Assembly: GCF_018141105.1 (NCBI RefSeq)
Contig: NZ_CP054839.1
Coordinates: 6,761,411 to 6,825,410, forward strand
Reading direction: 5' to 3'
DNA from: Saccharopolyspora erythraea
GTDB lineage: Bacteria; Actinomycetota; Actinomycetes; Mycobacteriales; Pseudonocardiaceae
Length of the DNA: 64,000 nt
Below are positions 8,029-16,812 of the stretch, piece after piece. The number at the start of each line of letters is the position of its first letter. The first letter of the stretch is position 1. The notes beneath the pieces were generated by a model. The model saw nothing but the letters and a program-made list of their open reading frames with translations, did not search any database and was not told the DNA's origin. The position numbers were made by a program, and so were the translations under genes.

Positions 8029-8793
8029 ATGCCCAGTGCAGTTGGCTCACCCGCCTGGGTGGACCTGGCCACGACCGACCCCGGCAACGCCCGGGACTTC
8101 TACACCGGCCTGTTCGGCTGGACGTGGCGCCGGCAGCCCGACTACAGCGTCGCGTTCGCGGCGAAGACACCTGTGGCGGGCATCCTGGAGCCCGTCGCGG
8201 AGATGCCCACGGTCTGGACGCTGTACCTGGAGTGCGGGTCCGTGCAGCGCGCCGCCGACCACGTCCACGCGCTGGGCGGGCAGGTGCTCATCCCGCCGAC
8301 CGAGACCCCGGCCGACGAGACCTTCCTGGTCGCCCGGGACCCCTCCGGCGCCGTGGTCGGGCTGTGGCAGGCGCCGCCTGGCGCGACCTTCGGACGCGAC
8401 CACGCGGGGATGCTGTGCTGGGCCGAGCTGCACACCCGCGACGCGTCCTCGGCCGACCCCTTCTACGCCGACCTGCTGGGCTACCGCCAGGAGCAGATCG
8501 GCGAACCGGGCGGCGAGTTCGACTACACCGTCTGGTACGTCGACGACATGCCGACCGCGGGGCGCTTCGACGCCTCGGCGGCCCTGCCCACGGACCTGCC
8601 GCCGCACTGGCAGCTCTACTTCCAGGTGAACCCGGACCAGGACACCGACAGCGCGGTCGAGCGGGCCGTGGTCCTCGGCGGCAAGGTGCTGCGCGAACCG
8701 TCGGACTCCCCGCACGGCAGGCTCGCCCAGTTGCAGGACGTCGTGGGGGCGCCGTTCTTCGTCATCGACACCGCGCTGCGCACCGGCGAGTGA
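8029..8793 (+). CDS. VOC (glyoxalase/bleomycin-resistance superfamily) protein with two domains
   Basis: 254-residue protein made of two tandem vicinal-oxygen-chelate domains, each beginning with the same kind of segment (PAWVDLATTDPGNARDFYTGLFGW near residue 8, and CWAELHTRDASSADPFYADLLGY near 130). Each ends with a DPSGA or DVVGAPFFVID segment. This two-domain layout is common in Actinobacteria as 27-kDa antigen-like proteins. Substrate unknown. ATG at 8029 is preceded by GGGAGG at 8019-8024. The stop codon is part of a terminator hairpin shared with the convergent methyltransferase gene. Confidence 0.85.
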   Translation: MPSAVGSPAWVDLATTDPGNARDFYTGLFGWTWRRQPDYSVAFAAKTPVAGILEPVAEMPTVWTLYLECGSVQRAADHVHALGGQVLIPPTETPADETFLVARDPSGAVVGLWQAPPGATFGRDHAGMLCWAELHTRDASSADPFYADLLGYRQEQIGEPGGEFDYTVWYVDDMPTAGRFDASAALPTDLPPHWQLYFQVNPDQDTDSAVERAVVLGGKVLREPSDSPHGRLAQLQDVVGAPFFVIDTALRTGE

Positions 8794-8814
8794 GCGGGAC
8801 CGCGAGCCCGCTCA
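8791..8814. terminator. Bidirectional terminator spanning both stop codons
   Basis: TGAGCGGG (8791-8798) pairs perfectly with CCCGCTCA (8807-8814) around an 8-nt loop. The left arm begins with the TGA of the VOC gene and the right arm ends with the reverse-strand TGA of the methyltransferase gene, so one symmetrical hairpin serves both convergent genes. Confidence 0.65.
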
Positions 8815-9543
8815 GACCCGCAGGAGGCCGGTGGGCTTGGTGCGCACCCGCAGCCGGTAGCCGACCTCGACAGTGGTGCCCGGGGTCTCCCGCACCGCCC
8901 GCCGGGCCACCTTCGCCGAGAACTCGATGCCGAGCACCGCTTCGAGCTGCGCGCGCCCGGCGAAGCGCCACACCGTGTCCACCGAACGGCTGGTGAAGCC
9001 GTGGCGCTCGAAGAACGCCTCAACCTCGCCCGCGTCCAGGTGCGGGGTGTCGGCGCGCATCCAGTCGCCGTAGGGCGAGCAGGCGAGGTCCAGGTCGACG
9101 ATCGCGAGCGTCCCACCAGGCCGCAGCACGCGCTCGGCCTCCGCCAGCCCCGGCTCGCAACCCGGTCCGAAGAAGTAAGCGGTGCGCGCGTGCACCAGAT
9201 CCGCGCTGGCGTCGGCCAGCGGCAACCGCTGAGCGGGCGCGATCCGCACGTCGGCGCCCGCCACGCCCGCCAGCCGCTCCCGCGCCCGCCGCGCCAGCGG
9301 CGGATGCGGCTCAACGCCGATCGCGCTGCGCGCGGACCCGGCGAACAGAGCCAGGTGGAAGCCGTCCCCGCAGCCGACGTCGACCACGTCCCGGCCAGTC
9401 CAGTCGCACCGCTCGCGCAGCGCGCTCCACAGCGCCCCCGTCGAGTCCTGGGCGCGGTTCTCGACCTCGTAGACCTCCGGCCAGTGCCAGATGTTCGGGC
9501 TGGGCGTGACCTCCGCGCGAGGCCGCGAGCGCCAGGTCCGCAT
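8812..9543 (-). CDS. SAM-dependent class I methyltransferase
   Basis: 243 residues with the Rossmann motif I VVDVGCGDGFHLALF, motif II acidic IGVEPHP, and a RLPLADASADLVHARTAYFFGPG post-motif typical of UbiE/MenG-like methyltransferase_11 proteins. Substrate is not predictable. ATG at 9543 overlaps the TGA of cdsA by one base, so it is co-translated at the end of the frr-cdsA transcript. A lipid-related substrate is possible from context but unproven. Confidence 0.85.
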   Translation of the reverse strand: MRTWRSRPRAEVTPSPNIWHWPEVYEVENRAQDSTGALWSALRERCDWTGRDVVDVGCGDGFHLALFAGSARSAIGVEPHPPLARRARERLAGVAGADVRIAPAQRLPLADASADLVHARTAYFFGPGCEPGLAEAERVLRPGGTLAIVDLDLACSPYGDWMRADTPHLDAGEVEAFFERHGFTSRSVDTVWRFAGRAQLEAVLGIEFSAKVARRAVRETPGTTVEVGYRLRVRTKPTGLLRV

Positions 9544-10424
9544 CACACCGGGAGCAGCCAGAACAGCATCAGCCACGCCACCACCGCCGACGGCAGCAGC
9601 GAGTCCATCCGGTCCATCAGCCCGCCGTGGCCGGGCAGCAGGTTGCCCATGTCCTTGATACCGAGGTCGCGCTTGATCAGCGACTCCATCAGGTCGCCCA
9701 GCGTCGCGCTGCACACCAGCGCAGCGCCGAACAGCGCACCCTGCCACCACTGCCCGTCGAGCAGCAGCCAGACCGACAGCGCCCCGGCGACCACCCCGGC
9801 CAGCATCGAGCCGCCGAAGCCCTCCCAGGACTTCTTCGGGCTCACCTTCGGAGCCATCGGGTGCTTGCCGAGCAGGACGCCGAACGCGTAGCCACCGGTG
9901 TCGGAGGCGACCACGCCGATCATGAAGCACAACGCGCGGAAGGCCCCGTCCTCAGGACGCACCAGCATCGCCGCGAACGCGGCGAACATCGGCACGTAGG
10001 CGGCGGTGAACACCGAGGCCGTCGCGTCGCGCACGTAGCCGTCGACTCCGTCGCGGAACCGCCACGCCAGGCAGCCCAGCGTCGTGATGGCGAACCCGAC
10101 CAGCAGTCCCCGTAGGCCGAACGGCCAGGACAACCACACCATCAGCTGACCGCCGAGCAGGACCGGCGGCAGCGAGACCCGGATGCCCGCACCGCGCCGC
10201 AACGCCCCCGCCAGCTCCACCGTCGAGACCGCGACCGCGGCCGCGACGACCCCGATGAACAGGAACCGCAGCATCAGCAGCGAGAAGATGATCGCAGCCC
10301 CGAGCACGAGCCCGACCGCGATCGCCGCACGAAGATCACGTCCGGCCCTGGAGGGACGCGAAGGCGGGTCCGGAGCTTCAGCGGGCATCCCGGACTCACC
10401 TTCGCACTGGCCGGCCGTCACCAC
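9543..10424 (-). CDS. cdsA: Phosphatidate cytidylyltransferase
   Basis: Integral membrane enzyme that makes CDP-diacylglycerol from phosphatidate and CTP. 293 residues from GTG at 10424 or 281 from ATG at 10388; the latter has AAGGTGAG upstream, so either start is possible. About eight hydrophobic segments are followed by the CDP-diglyceride synthase signature KRDLGIKDMGNLLPGHGGLMDRMDSLL, with VSPKKSWEG before it. The first possible start codon directly abuts the frr stop. cdsA after frr is a conserved bacterial order. Confidence 0.93.
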   Translation of the reverse strand: MVTAGQCEGESGMPAEAPDPPSRPSRAGRDLRAAIAVGLVLGAAIIFSLLMLRFLFIGVVAAAVAVSTVELAGALRRGAGIRVSLPPVLLGGQLMVWLSWPFGLRGLLVGFAITTLGCLAWRFRDGVDGYVRDATASVFTAAYVPMFAAFAAMLVRPEDGAFRALCFMIGVVASDTGGYAFGVLLGKHPMAPKVSPKKSWEGFGGSMLAGVVAGALSVWLLLDGQWWQGALFGAALVCSATLGDLMESLIKRDLGIKDMGNLLPGHGGLMDRMDSLLPSAVVAWLMLFWLLPV

Positions 10425-10982
10425 TCAGACTTCCAGGAGTTCCGCTTCCTTGTGCTTGACGAGGTCGTCGATCTGGCCGACGTAGCGGTGCGTGAGGTTC
10501 TCGAGCTCCTTCTCACCGCGGGTGCCCTCGTCCTCGCCTGCCTCGCCGTCCTTGACGATGCGGTCGATCTCTTCCTTGACCTTGCGGCGGATGCCGCGGA
10601 CGGTGATCCGGCCCTCCTCGCCCTTGTGCTTGGCGAGCTTGACCATCTCCTTGCGGCGCTCCTCGGTCATCTGCGGGATCGAGATCCGGATGAGCTGCCC
10701 GTCATTTGACGGGTTCACCCCGAGGTCGGAGTCGCGGATGGCCTTCTCCATGGCACCGAGCTGGCTGGCGTCGTAGGGCTTGATGACGACCAGCCGGGCC
10801 TCCGGCACGCTGATGCTGGCCAGCTGGTTCAGCGGCGTCGGAGAGCCGTAGTAGTCGACGACGATGCCGGAGAACATCGCCGGGTTCGCGCGGCCGGTGC
10901 GGACCGTGGCCAGCTCGTCCTTGGCCACCTCCACGGCCTTCTGCATCTTCTCCTCGCCCTCGAGAAGAGTCTCGTCGATCAC
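10425..10982 (-). CDS. frr: Ribosome recycling factor
   Basis: 185 residues, exactly the usual family length, from GTG at 10982 (AAGGGAG 5-6 nt upstream). The sequence has the family blocks [46 protein letters not shown] and [12 protein letters not shown]. Together with EF-G it splits terminated ribosomes. It lies 84 bp downstream of pyrH and directly upstream of cdsA. Confidence 0.96.
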   Translation of the reverse strand: MIDETLLEGEEKMQKAVEVAKDELATVRTGRANPAMFSGIVVDYYGSPTPLNQLASISVPEARLVVIKPYDASQLGAMEKAIRDSDLGVNPSNDGQLIRISIPQMTEERRKEMVKLAKHKGEEGRITVRGIRRKVKEEIDRIVKDGEAGEDEGTRGEKELENLTHRYVGQIDDLVKHKEAELLEV

Positions 10983-11066
10983 GGCTGCTCCCTTGATAGT
11001 GTGCCGATCGCTTGACATTGCCGACGTCGCCGGTGCGCGGCGGCCCCGATCAGGATTCCAGCACCA

Positions 11067-11816
11067 TCAGGCCACACCCGACGCCGGGGTGCTGACCAGG
11101 GTCCCGATCTTCTCACCACCGACCGCGCGTGCGATGTTGCCTTCGGTCAGCAGGTTGAAGACCAGGATCGGCATCTGGTTGTCCATGCAGAGGCTGAACG
11201 CGGTCGCGTCGGCGACCTTCAGGCCGCGTTCCAGCACCTCGCGATGGGTGATCGTCTCGAAGAGCGTCGCGCTCGGCGTGGTCTTGGGGTCGGCCGTGTA
11301 GACGCCGTCGACGCCCTTGGCCATCAGCACGACCTCGCACCCGATCTCCAGGGCGCGCTGCGCGGCGGTGGTGTCGGTGGAGAAGTACGGCATGCCGGTA
11401 CCGGCGCCGAAGATCACCACGCGGCCCTTCTCCATGTGCCGCGCCGCCCGGCGCGGGATGTAGGGCTCGGCGACCTGGCCCATGGTGATCGCGGTCATCA
11501 CCCGGGTGTCGATGCCGTGCTCGCGCTCCAGGAAGTCCTGCAGCGCGAGGCAGTTCATCACGGTGCCGAGCATGGCCATGTAGTCGCCGCGGGCCCGCTC
11601 CATGCCGCGCTGCTGCAGCTCGGCGCCGCGGAAGAAGTTGCCCCCGCCGATGACGATGGCGACCTCGACGCCGTCGGCCACCACCTCCGCGATCTGGCGG
11701 GCGACGGTGCCGACCACGTCGGGATCGATTCCGACGCTGCCACCACCGAACATCTCACCACCGAGCTTGAGCAGCACCCGGCGGTAGCCACCCTTCGACG
11801 GGCCCTCGTCGGTCAC
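11067..11816 (-). CDS. pyrH: Uridylate kinase
   Basis: 249-residue amino-acid-kinase-family enzyme that phosphorylates UMP to UDP. Characteristic blocks: [14 protein letters not shown] at the N-terminus, [46 protein letters not shown] and [16 protein letters not shown] at 11816 is chosen because GGAGGAGG lies 5 nt before it; the frame continues upstream without family similarity. It is separated from tsf by about 200 bp containing a terminator-like hairpin, so it probably has its own promoter and heads pyrH-frr-cdsA. Confidence 0.95.
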
Positions 11817-11890
11817 TAGTTCCTCCTCCAGCGGCGGCAGGTCCTGCGCTGCGCGGTCGGCCGGCGACGTCCGCGCACCATCTTGAGAAA

Positions 11891-11925
11891 GCGCCCCGCC
11901 CTCGCTTGCGGCGAAGGCGGGGCGC
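11891..11925 (-). terminator. Terminator downstream of tsf
   Basis: GCGCCCCGCC (11891-11900) pairs perfectly with 11916-11925 around a 15-nt loop. Reading the minus strand, the hairpin is followed by TTTCTC, a short T-rich run. It lies about 90 bp past the tsf stop and before the pyrH start. Confidence 0.7.
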
Positions 11926-12017
11926 ACATGTCGAATCTCGCCGGGCGCGGTGCCGACCCGCTCGGTCGGCACCCTACCCAGCCGGCACCCGGCGTGCTCG
12001 CGACGCCGGAGCCTCAC

Positions 12018-12833
12018 TCAGGCCTGGCCGACCTCGAACCGGGCGAAGCCGGTCACGGTCACGCCGGCCTCGTCGAGCAGCGCCTTGACGGTCTTCTTGC
12101 TGTCCTGGACCGACGGCTGGTCGAGCAGCACGTTGTCCTTGTAGAACCCGTTCAGGCGACCCTCGACGATCTTCTCCAGGGCCTTCTCCGGCTTGCCCTC
12201 GGCGCGGGCGGTCTCCTCGGCGATGCGGCGCTCGTCGGCGACGATGTCGGCCGGGACCTCATCGCGGGTCAGGTACTTCGGCTTGAGCGCGGCGACCTGC
12301 ATCGCGGCACCGCGGGCGGCCTCCTCGCTGTCACCGGAGTACTCGATCAGCACACCGACGGCCGGCGGCAGGTCGGCGGAGCGGCGGTGCAGGTAGGTGG
12401 CGACCTTGCCGTCGAAGGTGGCGACCCGGCGCAGCTCCAGCTTCTCGCCGATCTTGGCCGACAGTTCCTGGATGACCTCGCCGACGGTCTTGCCGTCCAG
12501 CGAGGCGGCCAGGGCGCCCTCGAGGTCCTTGGCGCCCGCGGCCTTGACCGCGGCGACGACCTTGTCGGCCAGCTCGATGAACTCGTCGTTCTTGGCGACG
12601 AAGTCGGTCTCGCTGTTCAGCTCGATCAGCACGCCGTTGTCGGCGGCGACCAGGCCCTCGGCGGTGGCGCGCTCGGCGCGCTTGCCGACGTCCTTGGCGC
12701 CCTTGATGCGCAGGTTCTCAACGGCCTTGTCGAAGTCGCCCTCGGTCGCCTCGAGGGCCTTCTTGCAGTCCATCATGCCGGCGCCGGTCAGGTCGCGGAG
12801 CCGCTTGACGTCGGCCGCACTGTAGTTCGCCAT
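12018..12833 (-). CDS. tsf: Translation elongation factor Ts
   Basis: 271-residue nucleotide-exchange factor for EF-Tu. N-terminal UBA-like segment with [16 protein letters not shown], then the core motif [14 protein letters not shown] that inserts into EF-Tu, and the typical dimer core. ATG at 12833. Second gene of the rpsB-tsf pair, separated from rpsB by a 194-bp spacer containing a long hairpin. Confidence 0.96.
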   Translation of the reverse strand: MANYSAADVKRLRDLTGAGMMDCKKALEATEGDFDKAVENLRIKGAKDVGKRAERATAEGLVAADNGVLIELNSETDFVAKNDEFIELADKVVAAVKAAGAKDLEGALAASLDGKTVGEVIQELSAKIGEKLELRRVATFDGKVATYLHRRSADLPPAVGVLIEYSGDSEEAARGAAMQVAALKPKYLTRDEVPADIVADERRIAEETARAEGKPEKALEKIVEGRLNGFYKDNVLLDQPSVQDSKKTVKALLDEAGVTVTGFARFEVGQA

Positions 12834-12984
12834 CGTGCGTTGTCCGTCCTTCTTCGGAATGTGTGCGCAGTGGGAAAGATCGTTTCCGCCGGGCGAACGG
12901 GCTCGGCGGCGGCGCGGTCGCCACGGGCCGCGCCGTGGTCACCCGGGCGTCGTACCGGCAGTGTGGCAACGCCGGTGCTGACCC

Positions 12985-13021
12985 CGCTTCGCGCCCACCG
13001 GGTCGCGGTGGGCGCGAAGCG
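12985..13021 (-). terminator. Long hairpin in the rpsB-tsf spacer
   Basis: CGCTTCGCGCCCACC (12985-12999) is perfectly complementary to 13007-13021 with a 7-nt loop, giving a 15-bp stem that begins 6 nt after the rpsB stop. No T-tract follows on the minus strand. In rpsB-tsf operons partial termination or RNA processing between the genes is known, so an attenuator or processing site fits better than a complete stop. Confidence 0.65.
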
Positions 13022-13027
13022 AGCGGA

Positions 13028-13852
13028 TCAGGACTGGGCGGGCTGCTCGCTCGGCGCGGCGGCCTCGGCCTCGCCGGAGCCTGCCAGCAGCTCCTTCTCC
13101 CACTCGGCGAGCGGCTCGCCGCCGGCCGGCTTCTCCTCGCCCTCGGCGGCACCGTTGGTGCGGCCGCTGCGGGCCATGAGGCCGTCGGCGACACCGTCGG
13201 CGACCACGCGGGTCAGCAGCGCGGCGGAGCGGATCGCGTCGTCGTTGCCCGGGATCGGGTAGTCGACCTCGTCCGGGTCGCAGTTGGTGTCGAGGATCGC
13301 CACGACCGGGATGCCCAGCTTGCGGGCCTCGCCGACGGCGATGTGCTCCTTCTTGGTGTCCACGATCCAGACGGCGCTGGGCACCTTGGACATGTCGCGG
13401 ATACCGCCGAGGGTCTTCTCGAGCTTGTCCTTCTCGCGGGTCAGCATCAAGATTTCCTTCTTGGTGCGGCCCTCGAAGCCCCCGGTCTGCTCCATCGTCT
13501 CGAGTTCCTTGAGACGCTGCAGGCGCTTGTGAACGGTCTGGAAGTTGGTGAGCATGCCGCCCAGCCAGCGCTGGTTGACGTAGGGCATGCCGACCCGCAG
13601 CGCCTGCTCGGCGATGGCCTCCTGCGCCTGCTTCTTGGTGCCGACGAACAGGATCGTCCCGCCGTGGGCGACCGTCTGCTTGACGAAGTCGTAGGCCCCG
13701 TCGATGTAGGACAGGGTCTGCTGCAGGTCGATGATGTAGATGCCGTTGCGCTCGGTCAGGATGTAGCGCTTCATCTTCGGGTTCCAGCGCCGGGTCTGGT
13801 GCCCGAAGTGCACGCCGCTGTCGAGCAGCTGCTTCATGGTGACGACGGCCAT
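13028..13852 (-). CDS. rpsB: 30S ribosomal protein S2
   Basis: 274 residues beginning [19 protein letters not shown], the standard actinobacterial bS2 start, followed by [33 protein letters not shown] and [26 protein letters not shown]. The C-terminus is extended by about 40 Glu/Ala/Gly-rich residues, usual in Actinobacteria. ATG at 13852 is fixed by the conserved N-terminus; the frame runs open further upstream but without similarity. It starts the rpsB-tsf operon. Confidence 0.96.
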   Translation of the reverse strand: MAVVTMKQLLDSGVHFGHQTRRWNPKMKRYILTERNGIYIIDLQQTLSYIDGAYDFVKQTVAHGGTILFVGTKKQAQEAIAEQALRVGMPYVNQRWLGGMLTNFQTVHKRLQRLKELETMEQTGGFEGRTKKEILMLTREKDKLEKTLGGIRDMSKVPSAVWIVDTKKEHIAVGEARKLGIPVVAILDTNCDPDEVDYPIPGNDDAIRSAALLTRVVADGVADGLMARSGRTNGAAEGEEKPAGGEPLAEWEKELLAGSGEAEAAAPSEQPAQS

Positions 13853-14200
13853 GGCCTGGTTCGCACCTCGTGTGTCGGGCGCGCCGTTCGAGAACGGACG
13901 CGCGGTTTCGGTTGACGCGGGGGACCGGTGGTCCTCCGCCCTGGTGTCCGGCGGGGTCCCCACCCGCGGCTCGGACCGAGCCCCGGGACCTCGGGGGCAC
14001 CGCACTTCCGTCGAGAGCTGCCCACGGCGGTCGCCGGCTGATTCCGGCGAATCGACCGTGATCTCTGCGGATGTGGTGCGGACACGCGAAGTCGGCTTCG
14101 TGCGGACACGAAACCGCGTCAACGAGTGTACTGGACGTGTCACGCCCAGCCGAGGCCGAGCCCGCTTTGCCCAGGCACGTCCGCCCACTCGGAGGATTTG
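13853..14200 (-). promoter_or_regulatory. Long leader/promoter region of rpsB
   Basis: Upstream of rpsB there is no gene for ~400 bp. On the minus strand a -10-like TACACT lies at 14130-14125, but no convincing -35 was found. If it is used, the leader would be about 265 nt, long enough for an autoregulatory S2-binding structure as in other bacteria. GTGCGGACACG is repeated at 14076-14086 and 14100-14110 (period 24). Promoter identity is tentative. Confidence 0.35.
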
Positions 14201-14306
14201 GTTCGGACCACTGCGGGTCTGCGCGGCTTGACATGGCCTTCCCGGCGCGGCGGTCATTCGTAGCCCGCCACCGAGTACGACACGGAGGTTGGGCCCGCCA
14301 GTGCGC

Positions 14307-14390
14307 GCCGCAGGGCCGCAGGGCCGCAGGGCCGCAGGGCCGCAGGGCCGCAGGGCCGCAGGGCCGCAGGGCCGCAGGGCCGCAGGGCCG
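14307..14390. repeat. 8-bp tandem repeat array (GCCGCAGG, about 10.5 copies)
   Basis: The unit GCCGCAGG repeats without a mismatch from 14307 to about 14388. An 8-bp period shifts reading frame in each copy, so it is not protein-coding. It directly abuts the pair of DnaA-box sequences at 14393-14420 and precedes the M23 peptidase gene. Such arrays change length by slippage. Confidence 0.95.
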
Positions 14391-14392
14391 AG

Positions 14393-14420
14393 TTATCCAC
14401 ACCCACCGGGTTTATCCACA
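14393..14420 (+). promoter_or_regulatory. Paired perfect DnaA-box sequences upstream of the M23 gene
   Basis: TTATCCACA occurs at 14393-14401 and 14412-14420, same orientation, starts 19 bp apart. Both match the strict bacterial DnaA-box consensus. The 33-bp block from CGAG (14389) to the end of the second box recurs in inverted orientation at 22635-22666 with about 28 of 33 matches. It lies 52 bp before the peptidase start. DnaA binding is inferred from sequence only. Confidence 0.6.
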
Positions 14421-14472
14421 GATTCCCAAATCCACCCTGGCGGCCCGACCCCCACCACACCAACTTGGAGCC

Positions 14473-15018
14473 ATGCGTCCCGCGATCAAGCTCCTCGTCA
14501 CCGCAACCCTGCTGACCTGCACCGCCGCCTTCAGTGCCCCGCCCCTGACCTTCAGCTATCGCTCCGCAGATCCCCTACCACCCCCGGTGCGGTTCGGCTG
14601 GCCGATAGCGGGCGCGCCGCAGGTCACGCGCCCGTTCGAAGCCCCGGACCACGCGTACGGCCCAGGTCACCGGGGCGTCGACCTCACCGGCGATGTCGGC
14701 CAAGCCGTCCTCGCCGCAGGCCCCGGGCTGGCCCTCTACGCGGGGCCGCTGGCCGACCGCAACCTCGTGTCGATCGAACACCCCGGCGGCCTGCGCACCA
14801 CGTACGAGCCGGTCACCCCCAACGTGGCCGTGGGCCAACAGGTGGTCCGGGGTCAGCAGATCGGCACTCTCGATGCGGGCCACCTGGAGTGCACAGCCTC
14901 GCCACCCAAGACCTGCCTGCACTGGGGAGCACGAAGACGCACGGTCTACCTGGACCCCCTCAGCCTCCTCGGCCTGGGCAACGTCCGACTGCTGCCCTGG
15001 GACGCCCCGCCTCAGTAA
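14473..15018 (+). CDS. Secreted M23-family (LytM) peptidase
   Basis: 181 residues. An N-terminal hydrophobic signal (IKLLVTATLLTCTAAFSAP) leads to a LytM domain with GHRGVDL, giving the His and Asp zinc ligands, a lysostaphin-type LRTTYEPVTPNVAVGQQVVRGQQIGTLD block and a C-terminal LHWG carrying the last histidine. These enzymes cut peptidoglycan cross-bridges or act as activators when degenerate. Four expected residues are in place, so activity is likely. ATG at 14473 has TTGGAG just upstream. The gene lies alone, divergent from rpsB. Confidence 0.85.
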   Translation: MRPAIKLLVTATLLTCTAAFSAPPLTFSYRSADPLPPPVRFGWPIAGAPQVTRPFEAPDHAYGPGHRGVDLTGDVGQAVLAAGPGLALYAGPLADRNLVSIEHPGGLRTTYEPVTPNVAVGQQVVRGQQIGTLDAGHLECTASPPKTCLHWGARRRTVYLDPLSLLGLGNVRLLPWDAPPQ

Positions 15019-15825
15019 TGCCCAGGAGGCCCACCGCAGCGACGCCTCCACCCGAGACCCACAGCACTTGCTCCCTTTCAGAGCGCGTATCGATCACTTC
15101 CGAAGGAATCAATCGCGTTGCGTGAACAGCCTCAGCCGGTTCTCCGCTTTCCCCCAAGCCGAATATCACCCCATCTCCCCATTGACACAGGTGAAAATGA
15201 ACCGAGCCCGCGACAGCCCCGTCCCTGGAACCACCACCCCGCACCTCTACCAGCAGAAATACAGGGCACGCTCTTCCACGAACGGAGCCAACAGCGGGGC
15301 GGCTTGGTGAAACGCCGCGCACACGCCATCCATCGTTGCGACCCGATACAAATGCACGGCGAACGATCTTGCGTGCAACAGAGCTGGCTTCACGCTCGCT
15401 GCTGGCGTCCACGAGGAGTCTTGCTGCGCACGAACAGCACCTGGCGACCGAGCCAATCCACCCCCGGTATAGCCCGCCTCTTCTACGTCCGAGAAACGCC
15501 TACCGCTCAGGACTCGCTATACAACCGACGGGACGTCCCCGTGTCGTGTCTCCTGCCGACGGGACGCGCCCTTATCCTGCCCCCTGCCGACGGGACGGTC
15601 CCTCCCGTACCCCTTGCCAACGGCACGGTCCGGTTCGGCCGACCCACGCCATTGCCCCCGCGGACTCCCGCACCCGTCGGGCACATCGCCGAGTCCACAT
15701 CTCTGATCGGTCACATCGCCAATCCCGCACACTCGCCACTGCACGCGGTAGAACGTTTCTCACCTCGGCGCCGGATGCCAGTACCCACCTAGCGCACGAA
15801 CAGTCCGAGCAGACCCGCTGCTCGA
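15019..15825. other. Gene-free spacer between M23 peptidase and sigma factor genes
   Basis: About 800 bp without a convincing gene. The open frames here have no recognisable domains, no good ribosome-binding site and a composition unlike the neighbours. The only structure seen is the degenerate 31-bp tandem repeat at 15525-15627 and two copies of CACATCGCC near 15684 and 15713. The two flanking genes are convergent. Confidence 0.6.
15525..15627. repeat. Degenerate 31-bp tandem repeat
   Basis: CCGACGGGACG recurs at 15525, 15556 and 15587, and as CCAACGGCACG at 15617, giving periods of 31, 31 and 30 bp. The first 11-15 bp of each unit are conserved and the remainder drifts. Too few and too short for a CRISPR; possibly iteron-like or simply an old duplication. 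Confidence 0.75.
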
Positions 15826-16812
15826 TCAGTTCTGCTCCGTGAGCTTCGTGCGCAACCGCAGGACAGCCCTGGTGTGAAGCTGACACACGCGGGATTCCGT
15901 CACGCCGAGCACCTTCCCGATCTCGGCGAGAGTCAGGTTCTCGAAGTAGTACAGCGTGACCACGATGCGGTCGCGGTCACTGAGACGTTCTACAGCCTCG
16001 GCGAGCTGGCGACGGCTGTCCCTGTCGACGAGCGTGGCGACCGGGTCCTCGGCACGATCGTCCGGCAGGGTCTCGGCCAGCGACGACGTGGTCTGACCCG
16101 CGCCGATCAGGTCGTCGAGGGCGACCACGCTGGTCATCTGCAGCTGCGCGAACAGCTCGCGCAGTTCGTCCAGCGAGAGTTCGAGTTCCTCGGCGAGTTC
16201 CGCGTCCGACGCCGTGCGCTGCAGTTTCGCTTCGAGGCGTTCCAGGGCGCGTTCGACGTCGCGCGCCCGGCTGCGCACCGAACGCGGCACCCAGTCCTGT
16301 GCACGCAGGTCGTCGAGGATCGCGCCGCGGATGCGCTGCATCGCGTAGGTCTCGAACTTGAGGCCGCGCTCCGGCTCGAACTTCTCGATGGCGTCGACCA
16401 GGCCGAAGATCCCGGACTGGATCAGGTCCGAAACCTCGACGTGCGAGGGCAGCCCGGTTCCGACACGCCCCGCGACGTACTTCACCAACGGGGCGTAGTG
16501 CAACACCAACCGATCGCGGAGTTCCTGGTCACGCTGCTGGCCGAACGCCTTCCACAGAGCCACGATGCCGGCCTCGACCTCGTCGGCGCTGCGCTGGTCA
16601 CCGTTCTCGGCCTGGTAGGGGTCCGAGCCCGACGGCGGGGTGGAACGCCTGGCACGAGCGGTGGGGCGGCTCCGGCCGTTGACGTGGTGGCCGTTGGTCG
16701 AGGTGCGCTGTTCCGCGCCCTGGCGAGAAGCCGACGTGGTCGATGTCGATCTCGCTGCCACGGTGTGGGCACCGCCCCCGGCGTCGTCAGGAACGGGGGT
16801 GAGTTCGGTCAT
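15826..16812 (-). CDS. whiG: RNA polymerase sigma factor, FliA/WhiG type
   Basis: 328-residue sigma-70 family group 3 factor. Region 2 reads [44 protein letters not shown], region 3 follows ([22 protein letters not shown]), and region 4 contains [32 protein letters not shown], all very close to Streptomyces WhiG, which commits aerial hyphae to sporulation. About 70 extra N-terminal residues are Ser/Thr/Arg-rich and probably disordered. ATG at 16812 lies inside the end of xerC (26-bp overlap), so translation is coupled. In a non-flagellate actinomycete a developmental role is the natural inference. Confidence 0.85.
   Translation of the reverse strand: MTELTPVPDDAGGGAHTVAARSTSTTSASRQGAEQRTSTNGHHVNGRSRPTARARRSTPPSGSDPYQAENGDQRSADEVEAGIVALWKAFGQQRDQELRDRLVLHYAPLVKYVAGRVGTGLPSHVEVSDLIQSGIFGLVDAIEKFEPERGLKFETYAMQRIRGAILDDLRAQDWVPRSVRSRARDVERALERLEAKLQRTASDAELAEELELSLDELRELFAQLQMTSVVALDDLIGAGQTTSSLAETLPDDRAEDPVATLVDRDSRRQLAEAVERLSDRDRIVVTLYYFENLTLAEIGKVLGVTESRVCQLHTRAVLRLRTKLTEQN

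Noticed and set aside
14307..14390. CRISPR array
   Set aside because: The unit is only 8 bp with no spacers, and no cas genes are present.
14389..14420. Chromosomal replication origin
   Set aside because: Only two DnaA boxes and none of dnaA, dnaN, rpmH or parAB is nearby; oriC of Actinobacteria has many boxes beside dnaA.
15525..15627. Short CRISPR
   Set aside because: Conserved heads of 11-15 bp with drifting rather than unrelated spacers, four copies only, and no cas genes.
15118..15792. 224-codon open frame in the spacer between the M23 and sigma genes
   Set aside because: No ribosome-binding site, no domain, odd composition and it runs through the 31-bp tandem repeats.
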